From Apostichopus japonicus (taxonomy: Eukaryota > Echinodermata > Holothuroidea > Aspidochirotida > Stichopodidae): a stretch of 64,000 bases of DNA. This document shows, in pieces, positions 49,305-64,000 of this stretch; position 1 is the first letter of the stretch, and each line of letters opens with the position of its first letter. A program made the translations under genes and the position numbers. The notes below the pieces were generated by a model. That model was not told the DNA's origin and did not search any database. It saw only the letters and a list, made by a program, of their open reading frames with translations. Location: NCBI RefSeq assembly GCF_037975245.1, contig NC_092561.1, positions 20,437,008-20,501,007 of the forward strand. Direction: 5' to 3'.

Positions 49305-51954
49305 ATGAATATTTGTATTGTTCTTGGATTATTTTGTTTCTTCCACTGCTTAATATGCATCAACGGCCGTTGTGTTCAATCGGATTATGATAATAGGAAT
49401 ATAACTGCAGTTGTTGGCCAAAATGTAACATTTAAATGTGTGCAGTTAGCAGGTTGTCCTAGGTACGTTTGGCGCATCTTCCCTGCAAATGCAATTCCAC
49501 ACGTTGACATCTTGGATGATATGTGCAACACAAATTATAAAGTTTGTGCTACGGAAAACCGCAATGGTCAAAAAGTTCTCCGTTTAACTGATGTCAGTGA
49601 GAATTCAGCCGAATATTACCAATGTACATGTGCCATTGAATACCGACCCCCAACCGCCTTTTCTTGTAACCAATTGATCGTTGTCTGCCAAGCTCAAGTG
49701 ACTGTCGGAGACCTCTTCATGGTAAGATAATTATGCTAAATAAAAGGAACAATGTTATATGAAATATACTTCATAAACGTAGTAGCCTAAGACTACGTAC
49801 AACGAAAGTAGTGTTAAAGCAGAACCAAAATATTCTCTTTTTGAAATTGTTGTATGAAGATGGTTTCTTCTTTTCATGCACATTTTTATTCCATATCGCA
49901 AAGCTTTACGTTTTTACTTATTATGAACGTTTAAACTAATTTCAACGTTTTTAATCAATTTATCGACAAGATTGGTACCAAATTAAGACATAAATTTTAG
50001 CCAACTATTGTTTCATTTATTCACTACATTAACTGATACTTTGTTATCAAGTTTTTCAAAATAAAATATCCGTAAGTTTTACGAGTTGATTATTCAATAT
50101 TTTTTGTCTACGATTATGATCATTTCTACGAAAATCCATTATTTGTTTGCCTTTGTGCGTTTATTGGTAGACTTTCAATGGCAGTCATACTGGTTCAAAA
50201 GAAACATCCGTTATTGACATTCCTGAGGATGAACTTGTGCAAGTCAATTGTCTGGGGTTGAGCACGTTTACAACATCCTGTTCAGAAGGTAGGTGGATTG
50301 GCCATGACATAATCTTTACAAAAAATATCATTCATACATTACATATGTAGGTTTCATCATTAAGAAATAATCCTGTTATTCAAATATTACTAAATAATTG
50401 ATTCATTGAATGAATAAGACTGTTAATCAGTATAAACTGGTCATCTTTCATTTTATAGCATTGAATTTTTTTATTATGTTACCTCGTCAAGTGTGTCAGG
50501 ATTTGCTGCAATTGCACAGTAAAAAAGTGTAAAATACAAGAATCCACATTTTCCAGTCTGTTTCAAAGTAAACATGTTTTGCATTTGTTTAAATTTACCT
50601 GAGGCGACATGCTCACCACAGAGTAATATTCAAATGGAATTGTCTTCATGTTATGAGAAACTCATTGTACGAATTGTTTCTTCTTTCAAGGTTCATCGAC
50701 ATTCACTGCAACAAGATATCATAATAATTGCATCATTTTATGTCAGTCTGCTAATGGCTGCACTACAAAGATTATGATGAACGTTTTGAACCGTGAAACA
50801 ACCACAACATCATCAACGCATCACAGAGCATCAACAGAAGCAGCCGTACATCACACAGCCACACATATTGCATCAACAAAAGCAGGAACGAGTTATAGTA
50901 AAGAACAAATGTCAGATGGTGAGACACATAACTCAGTCATTATCGGTACTAGTCCTCTAACGATAACTATATGCTGTCGTGATTGCTCTGGCAATGGAAG
51001 ATATAATACTGTTGATAGATGCTGTCGGTTTATGCCTCTATCCCAGTTTCTTCTAAGACTAAACAAATACAACATTTAGAATCAATATTTCCCAAGTGAT
51101 GGTCATTTGTTGTGACTGCTTCAACGTCAGAAATAATTGAAAAAGGAAATAGAATTGAAAATGCCATAATTATGATCGTGTATTGGAGAAGAGCTATTAT
51201 TATATGCAACACAAATAATTATTCGTTGATTAGGCTCACATACTATGACCTTTGCTTATTAATCGTCTGAAGCCAATGCAAAGAACCAAGTGAGTAGATA
51301 AAGATAACTAGAATATTTACTAATTCCTGTTTATGACGAATGGTATCCTAATACATTTTAGCGTTGAAATAGTTAGCTGGATATTTCTCATGTTTAAAGA
51401 GACCTTAATGGCATTGTCTTTAATGTTTTCTATATTTTCAAGGTCCATTGACATTCGCAACACCCTCCCTCAAAGGCAATCTCCAACAACTCACAGCATG
51501 CAACTGTATTCCGGTCGTGGCTGTTCTTCTAGTATCAGTATCAATCCTGGTGCTTGGCGTTGGTGCTCTTTCAATATATATTCGATATTTGAAGACTAAT
51601 GGATTTCCTAAACCAGTTTTAACGAATAAAGCAATCTTTTTACAACCGGGCGATGCAACGGTTTCTACATATGTTAATACCGACGCAGGGAAAGCAACAT
51701 TGTGTCATACGTGCGTACCTAATACTGAAGTCATGGTCTCACCAATGAGCATTACAGACAATCACGAAGCGAATTGTTCAGCATCTAAACGTAATGTTCC
51801 AAACTGTGACGCGTCCGGCTATGAAATCCCCCAAAATATGGATTGTACGAATGAAATAAAGTATGAAACAATAAATGAAGGCGGAATAAAATTGACATCA
51901 AGCCAAACGGTCGATATCAAAGCATGCCGCTATGACCGCTACAAGTTGAAATGA
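49305..51954 (+). CDS. IgR4: Ig-domain receptor, family B, with ITIM-type tail
   Basis: Model: exon 1 49305-49721, exon 2 50171-50288, exon 3 50691-50945, exon 4 51443-51954; 433 residues. The leader is MNICIVLGLFCFFHCLICI. The V domain has TFKC, GCPRYVWRIF, the C-x6-C loop CNTNYKVC, VLRLTDVSENSAEYYQC, and late cysteines FSC and VVC. Exon 1 ends phase 0 (TTCATG|GTAAGA). Exon 2 (TFNGSHTGSKETSV..., VNCLG) and exon 3 (NNCIILCQSANGC) form the second domain, followed by a Thr/Ser/His-rich stalk. Exon 4 has a canonical TTTTCAAG|GT acceptor in phase 1, a membrane helix (VAVLLVSVSILVLGVGALSI) and tail sites STYVNTD, SGYEIPQ and EIKYETIN, plus a C-terminal extension CRYDRYKLK not present in IgR3 or IgR5. 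IKYETI fits the ITIM rule. The exon 3 donor (ATCG|GTACTA) is weaker than in its paralogues. Confidence 0.8.
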
Positions 51955-54325
51955 ATATTGAGTCTGATATCAATTATAAAAATGTATCATTTGCAATGGT
52001 TTATGTAACCATTAAGCTCAGAATATGAAGAAAAGACATACGGTATACATAAGGAAAAGGAATCAAATCTAGTTTAGTATTCCGTATACATTATTGGATC
52101 ATTTTCTGTTATTTCACTAACAAACTAAACTAACAATCCACGTTTCTTTTATAGGCTTCGAGTAACTTTCACAATTGCATGGAGGAAGCAGTTGTTTTCA
52201 AATGACAAACTAAACGTACGCATTGCAAAATTGAATCGTGTAGTCACGAGAACACTTCCCCTAGACTCTGGTAGACTAAACAAATTTGTCACTGGAAGAA
52301 TTTAAAGGAAATGACCTGGATTTTGTTTTAAAGTTGTTGCGGTGTTTTGACATCCATCGTTACAAAACGCTAATGCTCTAAACAAAGTAATGTTACTCTA
52401 CAACAGAATTTATGCGTTAAACTTCATTGGTCATGTTAATTATATTATTACTGTCGTATCATCATCATATATCACGGTCTACAAGGAATGATTTATTCAG
52501 AAGATTCACAAGTTTATGTGCCAATGAAAATTGATGAAAAGGATCAGAATATTGATCAACTAGAATAATGTATAAGCTAATTCTCAATGACAACATAAAC
52601 CGAATTGATGCATGTTACGTCAAGGGTCTTTACTGTCACCCCTGTAACCACCGTTAAGATTAACGATTCATGGATATCTCCCGTTCCCTCTGTTACAGAC
52701 CTGGGTGTAATTGTGATGATAAACTCATATTGATACCACATTTAAATAACATATCTACCGCTCTGCTTCACACGCTGTAAGAAATCTAGCCAATTTGCAA
52801 ATATCTTGATCAAAATTTGACCGAGACAATTATCTATGCTTTTGTTTTATACAGACTTGACTGTTATAACAGCCTTTTTTTTGGTCTTCCTGATTACCAA
52901 TTCTCTTAGCATCAGCGCATTTAAAACATTGCCTCCAAATTAGTTACCCTCACAGATAACATATACCACATTAAACATATTCTCCACCAATTTCATTAGC
53001 TTCCTGTTTCTGGAAGAGTAAAGTACAAACTTCCCACCCTCACTTACAAAGCCGATCATGGTTTTGCCCAAAACTATATTTACAACTTACTCACCTTACA
53101 AATTCCAACTCGCTCACTAAGATCTAACAGTGCTATTCTCCTAAAACCACAAAAAAGTTCAAACTAAGACGTATGGTGACCATTCTTTACAATTTGCAGC
53201 CCCTTAACTCTGGAACACTCTGTCTCCCCACCCACATCAGAAATACCCCTACCATAGACAAATTAAACGTCATCAAACCTCACTTATTCACGTGCTACTT
53301 TCATTGGACCTTGTTATTGTTTCGATCCTTTCGTGTATCTTTAAGTTTTTGTTCTACTATGCTGTAGTTTTGTACTAATTATGTTTCTTGTAAAGCGCAT
53401 AGAGATCGTCGGTATAATGCGCTATGTAAATAAGTATTATTATTATTATCTCTATATTCAATATCAACTTTTGACGATGTGTTTAAATAGATATCGATGA
53501 CATACATTTGACCTTACAATATGTATTTGTTTTCCTTTGCATTGTGCATAGAAATTGTAAATTATGGCAAGAAAACGGTTTTAATATAATATTTCTTGCA
53601 CGGACTGAGATTAAGGAAGTAATAAGTGTTATAGTTCTTTTCAATGTAAATTCGACATTGACATTGATTCATATTCCTTTTGAAACAACTAATCTCAATA
53701 TTAGATAGGACTCTCGACTGTACGGCTGTTATAATGACAATAGTCTTAACATTAAGGTTTGAAATCAGCAAACGTGTATAACATATTAGGTGGGGACTGG
53801 AAGTTTTTTCATTGTTCTGGATTTTCCAACTAACTACAATTTCAAATTAAAAAAAAATATATATATACATCTTAGTGTCTCAAATTAACAACATCATGGC
53901 TTTCCAAAATCGTGAAATAAACAGTTTGAATTAACATCTGTTTAAGGTATGTCCTTCTTTATTGCATTGTTCTATGTTTAATGAAAGGCTTAAGTAGAAT
54001 ATGAGTATTAAAAACGTTTTAAAACTTTCCTCGTGATGTATCGGCGGACAAATTGTATGCTTAAGAATTGAAAACGAAGTTCACTTTGACCTATTGAGAA
54101 ATGAGTTCAACACCATTCCAACAATATATCTTTAACATGTAATTAAAACATCATATAAACATTTTATTAGTTTGCAAACTTGTAGGAACTACTACAAAGT
54201 GCTCTCTCCTTTCTGGCTCATTATTCAGTGTTTTGTCCTATCAATGGAAATCGGTCATAGGCCTAATGTTGTGTAATAGATCATTAGCTGTTTGGCAGTC
54301 GTACTCTACAGTTCATCACAATGTG
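51955..54325. repeat. Family B 3' module, copy 3 (behind IgR4)
   Basis: Homologous to 40564-44595 behind IgR3, but about 760 bases (the 40705-41480 equivalent) are missing near 52015, where AAGCTCAG marks the join. It contains the second CR1/L2-type fragment. The intergenic short frames here have no independent support. Confidence 0.8.
52930..53452 (+). mobile_element. CR1/L2-type LINE 3' end, second copy
   Basis: A duplicate of the fragment at 42370-42905, in the same position relative to the receptor gene. It has the same HILHQFH motif and the tail AAGCGCATAGAGATC, AATGCGCTATGTAAATAAGT, (TAT)n. It was carried along by segmental duplication, not inserted independently. Confidence 0.85.
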
Positions 54326-55544
54326 TTAATATTTTAATGTGGATTGAACAAACGTTGTTATTCTCGCGGTGTATTTCTCTAACGTAGCGATCTAACGTAG
54401 TTTAATGTGTTATAACAGACATTGCATTCAATTAGAACGTATAACTGAATCTATGGGACACGATGAAGTCAACTGAGCAATCCATTGCGCAGCAAGTTGC
54501 TCTCCATCCTAGACTTATATAGAGACAGAGCGTGTAGGTTTCGTTTCTTTAGTCCTTGTTAACCAAACTTGTTGAAATTACCTAAGAACACAACATTGGG
54601 ATAACTTGATACATGGACACTTTAAACTTCAACATTCAACTTATGTGTGTTTTCACATTCACTTACTTCATTTCTAGATTAATATCAAAGCCCCGATATT
54701 TATCAGTATAACGCAATAATTGTATTATGTGTGTGTGCCATGAGTTTCAGGATTTTTCCTACCAAATTTCTAGTGTTATGTTAGGTTTCACCAAGTTCAT
54801 ATTGTGATCTGTGAGTGGTATATATATATATATTCCTACATACATACACGCATACATATATATATATATATATTCCTACATACATACACGCATACATATA
54901 TATATATATTCCTACATACATACACGCATACATACATATATATATATGTATGTATATATGTATGTATATATATATAACACATGGTATCTAGGTATACACA
55001 TACTGTAACATTTCAGATGGACTCTCAGTAGCGTCGGACAGAGAATAAAATGATTAATTAACTTTAAGGTTAAGAAGCCCAGAAACTATTTCAAATTCTA
55101 AGGTCCATATTATAAGCAATTAATGAGTTGCATTTAGTATTCCGTTGTACTATTATTATCATTGTGCTTATTAATGTTTTCTTATTAGTAAAAGATAATT
55201 GTGACAAGTCACGTTCAATTATATATACAAACGTTCCTTAAAAAAAATGCTCTTCAGTTCATAATATTATGCAAAGTCGTGTATCTCAATGTAACACACC
55301 CGATTCCCTACCTCTACCCATCTGCCTGTGAGCTAAAGTAAAACAATTGAGTTCCACCAAGGTGAGCTAACCATTCTCTATGTACAATCGGCTTTTGTGA
55401 CGACTATGACCCGCTCACAGTAGCATGATAGGAGAGTATATTCAGGTAGGACTTGAAAGAAAAATATTCTATTAGTTTTTAGCCAATATGTTCATATCAA
55501 GTTGTAATGTAATTAGTTACTTACTTGGTTGTTAAGTTTATGAG
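54326..55544. other. No gene seen; TA/CATA microsatellites
   Basis: A compound repeat of TATATAT, TTCCTACATACATACACGCA and TACATATA runs from about 54815 to 54985 in three imperfect copies. Nothing else was recognised. Confidence 0.5.
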
Positions 55545-57540
<1,996 letters not shown>

Positions 57541-58374
57541 CATGTCTTGAAAACCGATATAGTGCTAGACTGGACCAGATTTGGAGCATTTATTTAACTT
57601 GGACAATTAATGGTGCTGACCAATTGAGGGCATCTGTAGAATTGCTGGAATTTTCGTAGATGTTATCGTTGCGAAGAAAAACCTAAATAAAACATAGCTC
57701 TAATATCAGTTCTTCTCACAAAAATAAACAAGCAACATTTCACACACACAAAAAAAAACACGTTAGGGCTACGGCTCTTCCTAAGTTCATTCATAAAATC
57801 GTTAACGTTGACATCTTTCTATGATACTTAGACTAATATGATAGTTTTAACATTACATACTGAAATGCAAAGTCCACGCTAACAAGCAGACTCTCAAGGC
57901 ATGGCGGTTGACATTTAAGTTACTACAAATTCCATGTTGACTGATGTCATTTTCTCTTTGGACGTTATTTTGTTGCATTTGAGCGTTTGTCCTTGTTTTG
58001 CCCCCCACCCCTACCAACATAATACTATTTTATGTGCATGTCAACATTTCGATGTATTCAAGAGTATTTTGGGACATTTGGAATAAAACTTTACATGAAA
58101 AGGGGACATTTCCAGAGGATGACACGTACCTGCAGAGAAACCTCGTTTCATGCTGGGTTTCCCTTTAAATGGCGATCATTCCTTTTAATGTTCAACTACT
58201 TCTTCGTTGTTCTATATGCTTTCTTAATCTTATAATATGACTCATCATCATATTTACAAGTGAGGATGTGGTACAGACGGTGCTAAACATCTTCTTTACT
58301 GTAATAATATAGAAATATTGGGCTGAAAAGCATGAATCTATAAGCTACCGTATTCAAACGAATTTATAAACAAC
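57541..58374. other. No gene seen
   Basis: Unassigned sequence before the IgR3/IgR5 shared flank. The frame 58032-58235 has no recognised motif; part of it (about 58130-58240) aligns with 36285-36390 upstream of IgR3 and is simply duplicated flank. Confidence 0.5.
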
Positions 58375-61300
58375 TTAAGAAGGCCAGCTTCCAGCACGAT
58401 CGTGAAAGAATGAAAAACTGTTTCATTAATTTCTGTAAGTTGTCGCATCGTGTACAGAACAGACTATTTAACCATTTTCATTCAGTGTGCAAACGATTAA
58501 TGTTGTATTACGCTGGGTATCAGTCAGTTCAGCAGAGAACGCAACGTTCCGAGCAGATTACCTTATGATATGGATAATTTTATTACTGAAAACGAATATA
58601 TTCCACTGAGGATATACACTACGGTAGAGCCAACGCGAAACGTGTTTCTCAGTCTCATTCGTTAATTGGACCAACGCGTTATTCAGCTATAACGTGTACA
58701 AGTTGTTAGTGCTGGTTTGCGTGTACTCATTAGCTTACTGTTATCTTTGAACCGCAGAATTTGCTTTAATCTGTAGACACGAAGGGACATTAATCAAATG
58801 ATCATGCATGTTTATTTCTTTCTGGGATCCTTATCTTTCATCCATTGTTGTATGAGCATTAGTACACCTTGTGCTAAGACTACCTATCTAGATAAATATA
58901 CAACCGCAGTTATCGGTCAAAATGTCACCTTAGAATGTGGAATATGTGGAAACTGTTCGTATTTTACTTGGTTCATCTACCTTGCAAATACAAGTCGCAT
59001 TGACCTCTCAGTAGAACAATGCAACAAAAGATATAAAACATGTCACACAACAGCCGATAATGGACGGAACGTTCTTCGTTTAACTGACATAGATAATAGT
59101 GTAGCTGGATATTACCAATGTCTTTGTGCCATATATTCATTACCATATGCCTTTGGATGTGAACAATTGTTTGTCTTTTGCCAATTTGAAGTCTTTGTCA
59201 AAAACGTATCGATGGTAGGTTGTTTGTTTTAGGAGGACCTTTAAAGTTAATTTTAAAATACATTAGACATTAGATTAATAATCGAGCGTTAAGCAAAACT
59301 TCACCATGCTCTCAGTTGTAATGACTAGTTTATGATATAACGCTCACAAATATATTGTTAATCGAAAATCCTTACTTTGGTATTTACATAGACGTTTAAC
59401 GTCTGATCTTAGATTCAAGAAGAAAAAAAAAACAATTTACGAGTTCGCTTTCAGTGATATCAATTTTTTCATACATTAATTAGTAGGTGGTTTTAAATGT
59501 ACGTATGCATTGTTATAATCATTTTCGGACATTGTATACAAATTTTATTATTAATAGGAGAAAGATCCTGACTGTGATATTATCATTCCGTCAATAAGCA
59601 TGCATCAATGCTTGCACTATATTTTGGTTTCAGTTCAATTCAAGTAATGTTGTTCACACGCAGACTGATGTAATCAACGTTACAGAGGGTGAAGATATAA
59701 GAGTGAATTGTCCAAACACCAGTTACTCGCACAACTGTTCTGAGGGTAGGTAAACATTGAGACTGAAGGAGGGTTTCCAAAACTTTAAATATTTGATTAA
59801 AAATTGTTGTTAACTGTTATCAGTGTATGAAATCCATAAATCTTAACGGTATCTAAGATACATAAATGGTATTGGCCCTATATGCTGATTGTTTTCCATC
59901 GAACGGCATAAACGACCACTCGAACTGTTTGACGGTGACGTCGGAGATTAACTTAACAACAATTCATTCTCAAGGAAGAAAACCCTCATGTCACTTTTCA
60001 GAACTAAAGGTTATCTATTAAAGCAACATATTAGTTGGGTTTCACCTGAGTGTTATTCTCACTAAGCCATGTTATGGGATTTTTTTTAAGAACTCGCAAA
60101 TGGGGTTTGGCCTCTGCAATTAAAAACCGGTACCTTCATCATAGACCTTATTTATAATTTACAGGACAGTTTCACAAGGTTGAATTTCAATTTGATCTTA
60201 CATTTTCAATATGATCCTACAAGTTCTTAACAGTACCTACAAGACATTCCTACCGAAAACTTTAGAAGAAAAAATCTGAAACAAAATAAGGTCCTAGCTG
60301 GTATTTTTATATACACAGTTCGACTTTTGAGAAAGAAGATGACATTTTTAGTAAATAGTTGACAGTGTGAGAAAATACTTGAAATGTAGAGAAAAAAAAG
60401 GAGAAATAAAGAACTGAACAGGTGGAATTTTTAACGCCACATTTGGTTCACCGCCCCATTTACAAAACTAGAATGTTTCTGAGGATACCCTGAACAACAC
60501 CGGTTTTCCGCCATCCAACTCACTGTTATTACCTTCCTAGGCCACTGCTGCAGCATCTAACACCGACTTGAACCAAGATACCGAAAGAACAAACCAGAAT
60601 TAGCTTAAAAATATGAAGTTAAGCTTTTGTCAGTGCTGTCCCAACCATGTCTAGCAAAACAAACTATAGCAAAGAAATATATCCATAAATGGTTTCGGGT
60701 TTGAGCAAGTTAATTTTTTTGTTCTTCTTAACTAAACTTCAATTTTTTTTACGAGGTAGGAGGAATCACGTTGCAGTGTTTCCAGGTGATTACACCTGCA
60801 AGCATTTGCAAGGTTTGATTGTAATCACTTCCAACCTCTTCCTGTCATTTGTCTGGTTGTTTATTGTTTGTATTCAATTAAAGATGGAATATTCTGAAAT
60901 ATAGTTCTACGAAACGAAACTAAAAGAAACTATGGAATCTCTGTCTTTAATTTTGTCTGACATTTGTTCTTGGCGGATTCTTATGCAGCTGTCTATTTTT
61001 GTATGAATGCATACAGTCTTATGAGAGATGAAATTTTAATATGAAGGTAAAAGTGGAAGATTTCCAGACTTACCACTAAACAGCAATAATGGCTAAAATC
61101 ATGACAATCAGTTTATATATTTTTGGTTATAAACCAGAAGTATTCATTTCTGTAAAATAAAATATCTTTACTTTAGAGAACAGAGACATTCACCCAAATC
61201 AAAGTTCTAACAAATTTTTAAAAAAGCTCACGATTTGTGAAACTGTAAATGTCATGTTATAGATACTATTTACATATCAGCAATATTCTTTTTTATTCAA

Positions 61301-61538
61301 GATTCATCAAAAACGTTCACTGCAGCAGGATCTCATCAAACTTGCTACATCGAATGTAACTGTAGTAGAATAGGCGCAACAGGAGTTACCATCAACGTAT
61401 TGCAACGTGAAACTACCACAACTTCAACTTCAACGACCGCTTCCGTGCGTTCTATTGCATCAACCAAAGCATTGGCGAGTTATAGTAAAGAACAAATGAC
61501 AGATGGTAAGACACACAACTCAGTCAGTACTGGTACTG
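58375..61538. repeat. IgR3/IgR5 sister duplication, copy 2
   Basis: The counterpart of 36480-39636. Intron 2 is almost co-linear with IgR3, with the same unusual stretches (for example GGTTTCGGGTTTGAGCAAGT at 38800 and 60691). Confidence 0.85.
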
Positions 61539-61793
61539 GTATGTCCTCTAACGATAATTATATTGTTGAAGTGATTGTTTTTTTGTAATAGTAGCAATAG
61601 GCCAGTATCTGTTAATAGTTACTGTCAGTCTATGCGTCTCAGATCTACCAAGACCGAACAAATACCAAACTTAGAATCAGTACTTCCCTAGCAAGTGACA
61701 GTAGGTGTGACTGATTCTACTTCAGCAATAATTGAAAAGTAAAGCATAGCAATAAAATGTTAGACACTATAGGCATGATTGCGTACTGAAGAA

Positions 61794-61836
<43 letters not shown>

Positions 61837-62522
61837 ACATATATCATTTCTATGCAAAAACAAATAATTATTCGTTGATTAAGCTCACATACTATGACCT
61901 TTGCTTGTTAAGCGTCTGAAGCCAATGGGAAGAACCAAGTGAGTAGATAAAGGCTACGTATACTTGAATTTTATCTAACTCCTGTGTTCGACTATTAGAC
62001 ACACAGTTTAGCAACGGAATAGTTAAATTTATGTTTCTCTTGTTTAAAGATTACCTTAATGGCATTTCTTCTTTTATTTTTCATGGTCCATTGACATTCG
62101 CCACACCCTCCCTCAACGGCAATCACCAACAACTAACAGCATGCAACTGTATCCCGGTCGTGGCTTTTCTTCTAGTATCAGTATCAATCCTTGTGCTTGT
62201 CGTTTGCGCTCTAACAATATATATTCGATATTTGAAGTTTAACGGATTTCCTAAACCAGTTTCAACGAATGAAGCAATCTTTTCACAACCAGCCGATGCA
62301 ACGGTTAATAAATATGTTAATGCTGACGCAGGGAAAGCAGCAACGTGTCATATCAGCGTACCTCATGCTGAAGCCATGGTCTCACCAATGAGCACTACAG
62401 ACAATCTCGAAGTGAATTGTTCAGCATCTACAAGTTATGATGCAAACTGTGACGCGTCCGGCTACGAAATCCCCAAAAATATGGATTGTACGAATGAAAT
62501 AAAGTATGATACAATAACTTAA
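58798..62522 (+). CDS. IgR5: Ig-domain receptor, family B, with ITIM-type tail
   Basis: Model: exon 1 58798-59214, exon 2 59634-59745, exon 3 61302-61538, exon 4 62050-62522; 412 residues. Two ATGs are possible (58798 and 58804); only the second is shared with IgR3. The leader is HVYFFLGSLSFIHCCMSIS. The V domain has TLEC, FTWFIYLANTS, the C-x6-C loop CNKRYKTC, LRLTDID...GYYQCLC, and late cysteines FGC and VFC. Exons 2-3 form the second small domain (RVNCPNTS...TCYIECNC...GVTINVLQR) and a Thr/Ser-rich stalk. Exon 4, entered after TTGTTTAAAG (62049), has a membrane helix (VAFLLVSVSILVLVVCALTI) and tail sites KYVNAD, SGYEIPK and EIKYDTIT. IKYDTI fits the ITIM rule and YVN a Grb2-type site. Location: plasma membrane, type I. 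An inhibitory or adaptor-binding role is inferred. Confidence 0.8.
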
Positions 62523-63335
62523 GGCGGAATAAAATTGGTGGCAAGCCAAACGATCGATGTCAAAGAATGCCGCTATAACCGCTACAAGTTGAAATAAATA
62601 TTGAGTCCGATATCAATTAAAAAAGTGTGTCGTTTGCAATGGTTTATGTAATCATTAAGCTGAGTGACGCTCGCGTTAAAATTTGAAGGAAAAAAAATCT
62701 AGAACATTTAAACTTTTTCATTTCAACGGATTACAGTGGTCTAACATTTTAGGTGTATAAAAAAATCATTGTATAATTTGTGAACTATTTGCATGAAAAA
62801 TATCTGCCCCTTACAAATGTACACATGTAATACGTACCGTTGGTAATTTTTGACGCATCAGCATTCGAAACCCACATAACGGTATAAAGTCGCTGAGACT
62901 AAGCCAACATAAAATTGATAAGGTACACCTGCATAATCATTCGAATATAAACAATGCTTTGACATTGAATACACATAGGGATAGCCTTATAATAAACAAT
63001 CTAAGCCTCTTACCTATAGTAAAGTTAGAATTTGTGTTCACGTCGTTTTGCACAGTACGTCAGCTTGGATAAAATTAGCGCGTTGCTAGGCCAATACCTG
63101 TTGTCTTTTTTGTATCGAAATGTATATACCAAAGTACTAGCATCAGGCTGTAAAGCAAAAATGAGAAAAGCATATATTATATGCAATTGTTAGAGAATAA
63201 ACTTAGACGAAGATACTCTAATAAAGTACAGTATATTAGGAACCCGCTGTTAAAGAAGTGCACATTGGAATTATGCTTTAGAACAATTTACGAAGTTTTG
63301 ATTTCACACATTTCAGGTCAAGATCAATTTGTTCA
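61539..63335. repeat. Family B 3' module, copy 4 (behind IgR5)
   Basis: Intron 3, tail exon and flank, homologous to the other three copies. A (TA)n run lies in intron 3 at about 61796-61831. Homology to the IgR3 flank resumes after the LINE insertion, at about 63921. Confidence 0.8.
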
Positions 63336-63920
63336 CATAAGTATGTAAGTAAAACTTTATTGCTCCATAAAATCGGAAATTTCGATACTCGCACATTATA
63401 ACAAATACAAAAATATGTATAAAACGATATTCACATTTACAATTAATAACTACAGAAGGTAAGATCAAGTTAAATAGTTAAAGACAGAGAGCCTACCCAT
63501 CCAAGGACTAGGCAACCACCTAACGACTCAAATTGCTGGTGTAAAGTTTTATTGCACGAGGGATAAATGAAGTGCGGTAGCGGTTAATCTTCAGTTGAGG
63601 AAGTCTACCAATGCCCCTATATATTAATTTATCATGGAGTCGAACATGAAATGGGTGACTACAGTCGTCCCAAACGGAGTTGAGCTTTGACTGTAGGAGA
63701 CACTGGTAGACAAAATCAACAGCAGACTGAGACCCCCTACTAATATTTCAGCTTTTATAATGATGTTGTCAACACGATCCCTTTCTGTCTTACTAACGTT
63801 TCCATCCCAACAAATGAGGCAGTATCTCCAAACTCCACAGATTGTAGCATTATAGAACATATATCTAAAATTTCCGTACGCACATTAAAAAGGGACATTT
63901 TTCTCAGACAATATAAATAT
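63336..63920 (-). mobile_element. Truncated LINE (non-LTR reverse transcriptase C-terminus)
   Basis: The minus-strand frame at 63860-63624 reads YCLICWDGNVSKTERDRVDN, then IIIKAEILVGG. Further left is INRYRTSFIPRAIKLY, a typical C-terminal end of many LINE polymerases. The insertion interrupts family B flank: the same flank is continuous behind IgR2 (about 29703) and IgR3 (about 41450), where TTGTTCAC is followed directly by the GCAAACATTAC sequence. It is therefore specific to the IgR5 copy. No clear target-site duplication was found. Confidence 0.8.
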
Positions 63921-64000
63921 AGCAAACAATACAATCACAGAGTAAGAAGCTCATACTATTGATTCAGAGTATACATACTGTATACATAAGGATAAGGAAT

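Overview
The window is a stretch of animal nuclear genome. It is AT-rich and intron-rich, and it is full of microsatellites, minisatellites and decayed transposons. Several things fit a marine invertebrate deuterostome, most plausibly an echinoderm: clusters of TAGGCCTA-type sequence near 7.0-8.0 kb, CR1/L2-type LINE tails ending in a GCGCTATRTAAAT-(TATTAT)n motif, a Jockey-type LINE, and a Penelope-type hammerhead remnant. The species is an inference and I would not fix it from this window alone.

The main content is a tandem cluster of plus-strand genes for single-pass, immunoglobulin-domain cell-surface receptors with tyrosine motifs in their tails. I call them IgR1 (13705-17198), IgR2 (25028-28128, with an orphan second tail exon at 28438-28918), IgR3 (36911-40563), IgR4 (49305-51954) and IgR5 (58798-62522). 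Two degraded members lie at about 33.6-33.9 kb and 34.4-34.8 kb. The conceptual splice models all close in frame: 438, 351, 405, 433 and 412 residues. Exon 1 holds the signal peptide and a whole V-type Ig domain and ends in phase 0. Exons 2 and 3 hold a small second Ig-like domain and a Thr/Ser-rich stalk. The last part holds the membrane helix and tail. Two families are visible. Family A (IgR1, IgR2) has tails with YASV/YAEV motifs, in the same exon as the stalk. Family B (IgR3-5) has a separate tail exon with Y(V/A)N, YEIP and (I)KY(E/D)TI motifs. IgR2 is a recombinant: its body is family A and its 3' end is family B. The tails look like inhibitory (ITIM-like) or adaptor-binding tails. The V-domain loops of close paralogues differ far more than their introns, which suggests diversifying selection. 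A role in immune or allorecognition is inferred.

Layout: 0.1-4.0 kb, decayed Jockey-type LINE (minus strand); 4.4-5.45 kb, 69-bp minisatellite; 5.5-8.4 kb, no firm gene, one possible minus-strand exon; 8.4-10.0 kb, 183-bp satellite; 10.6-10.9 kb, CCT microsatellite; 10.9-17.2 kb, family A block 1 with IgR1; 17.2-18.9 kb, 51/56-bp minisatellite that starts at the IgR1 stop codon; 18.9-22.8 kb, sparse, with a Penelope-type hammerhead remnant; 22.8-28.1 kb, family A block 2 with IgR2 and a 482-bp inverted-repeat element absent from block 1; 28.1-32.9 kb, family B 3' module and unassigned DNA; 32.9-34.8 kb, pseudogene remnants; 36.4-63.9 kb, family B genes in tandem segmental duplications that carry CR1/L2-type LINE fragments.
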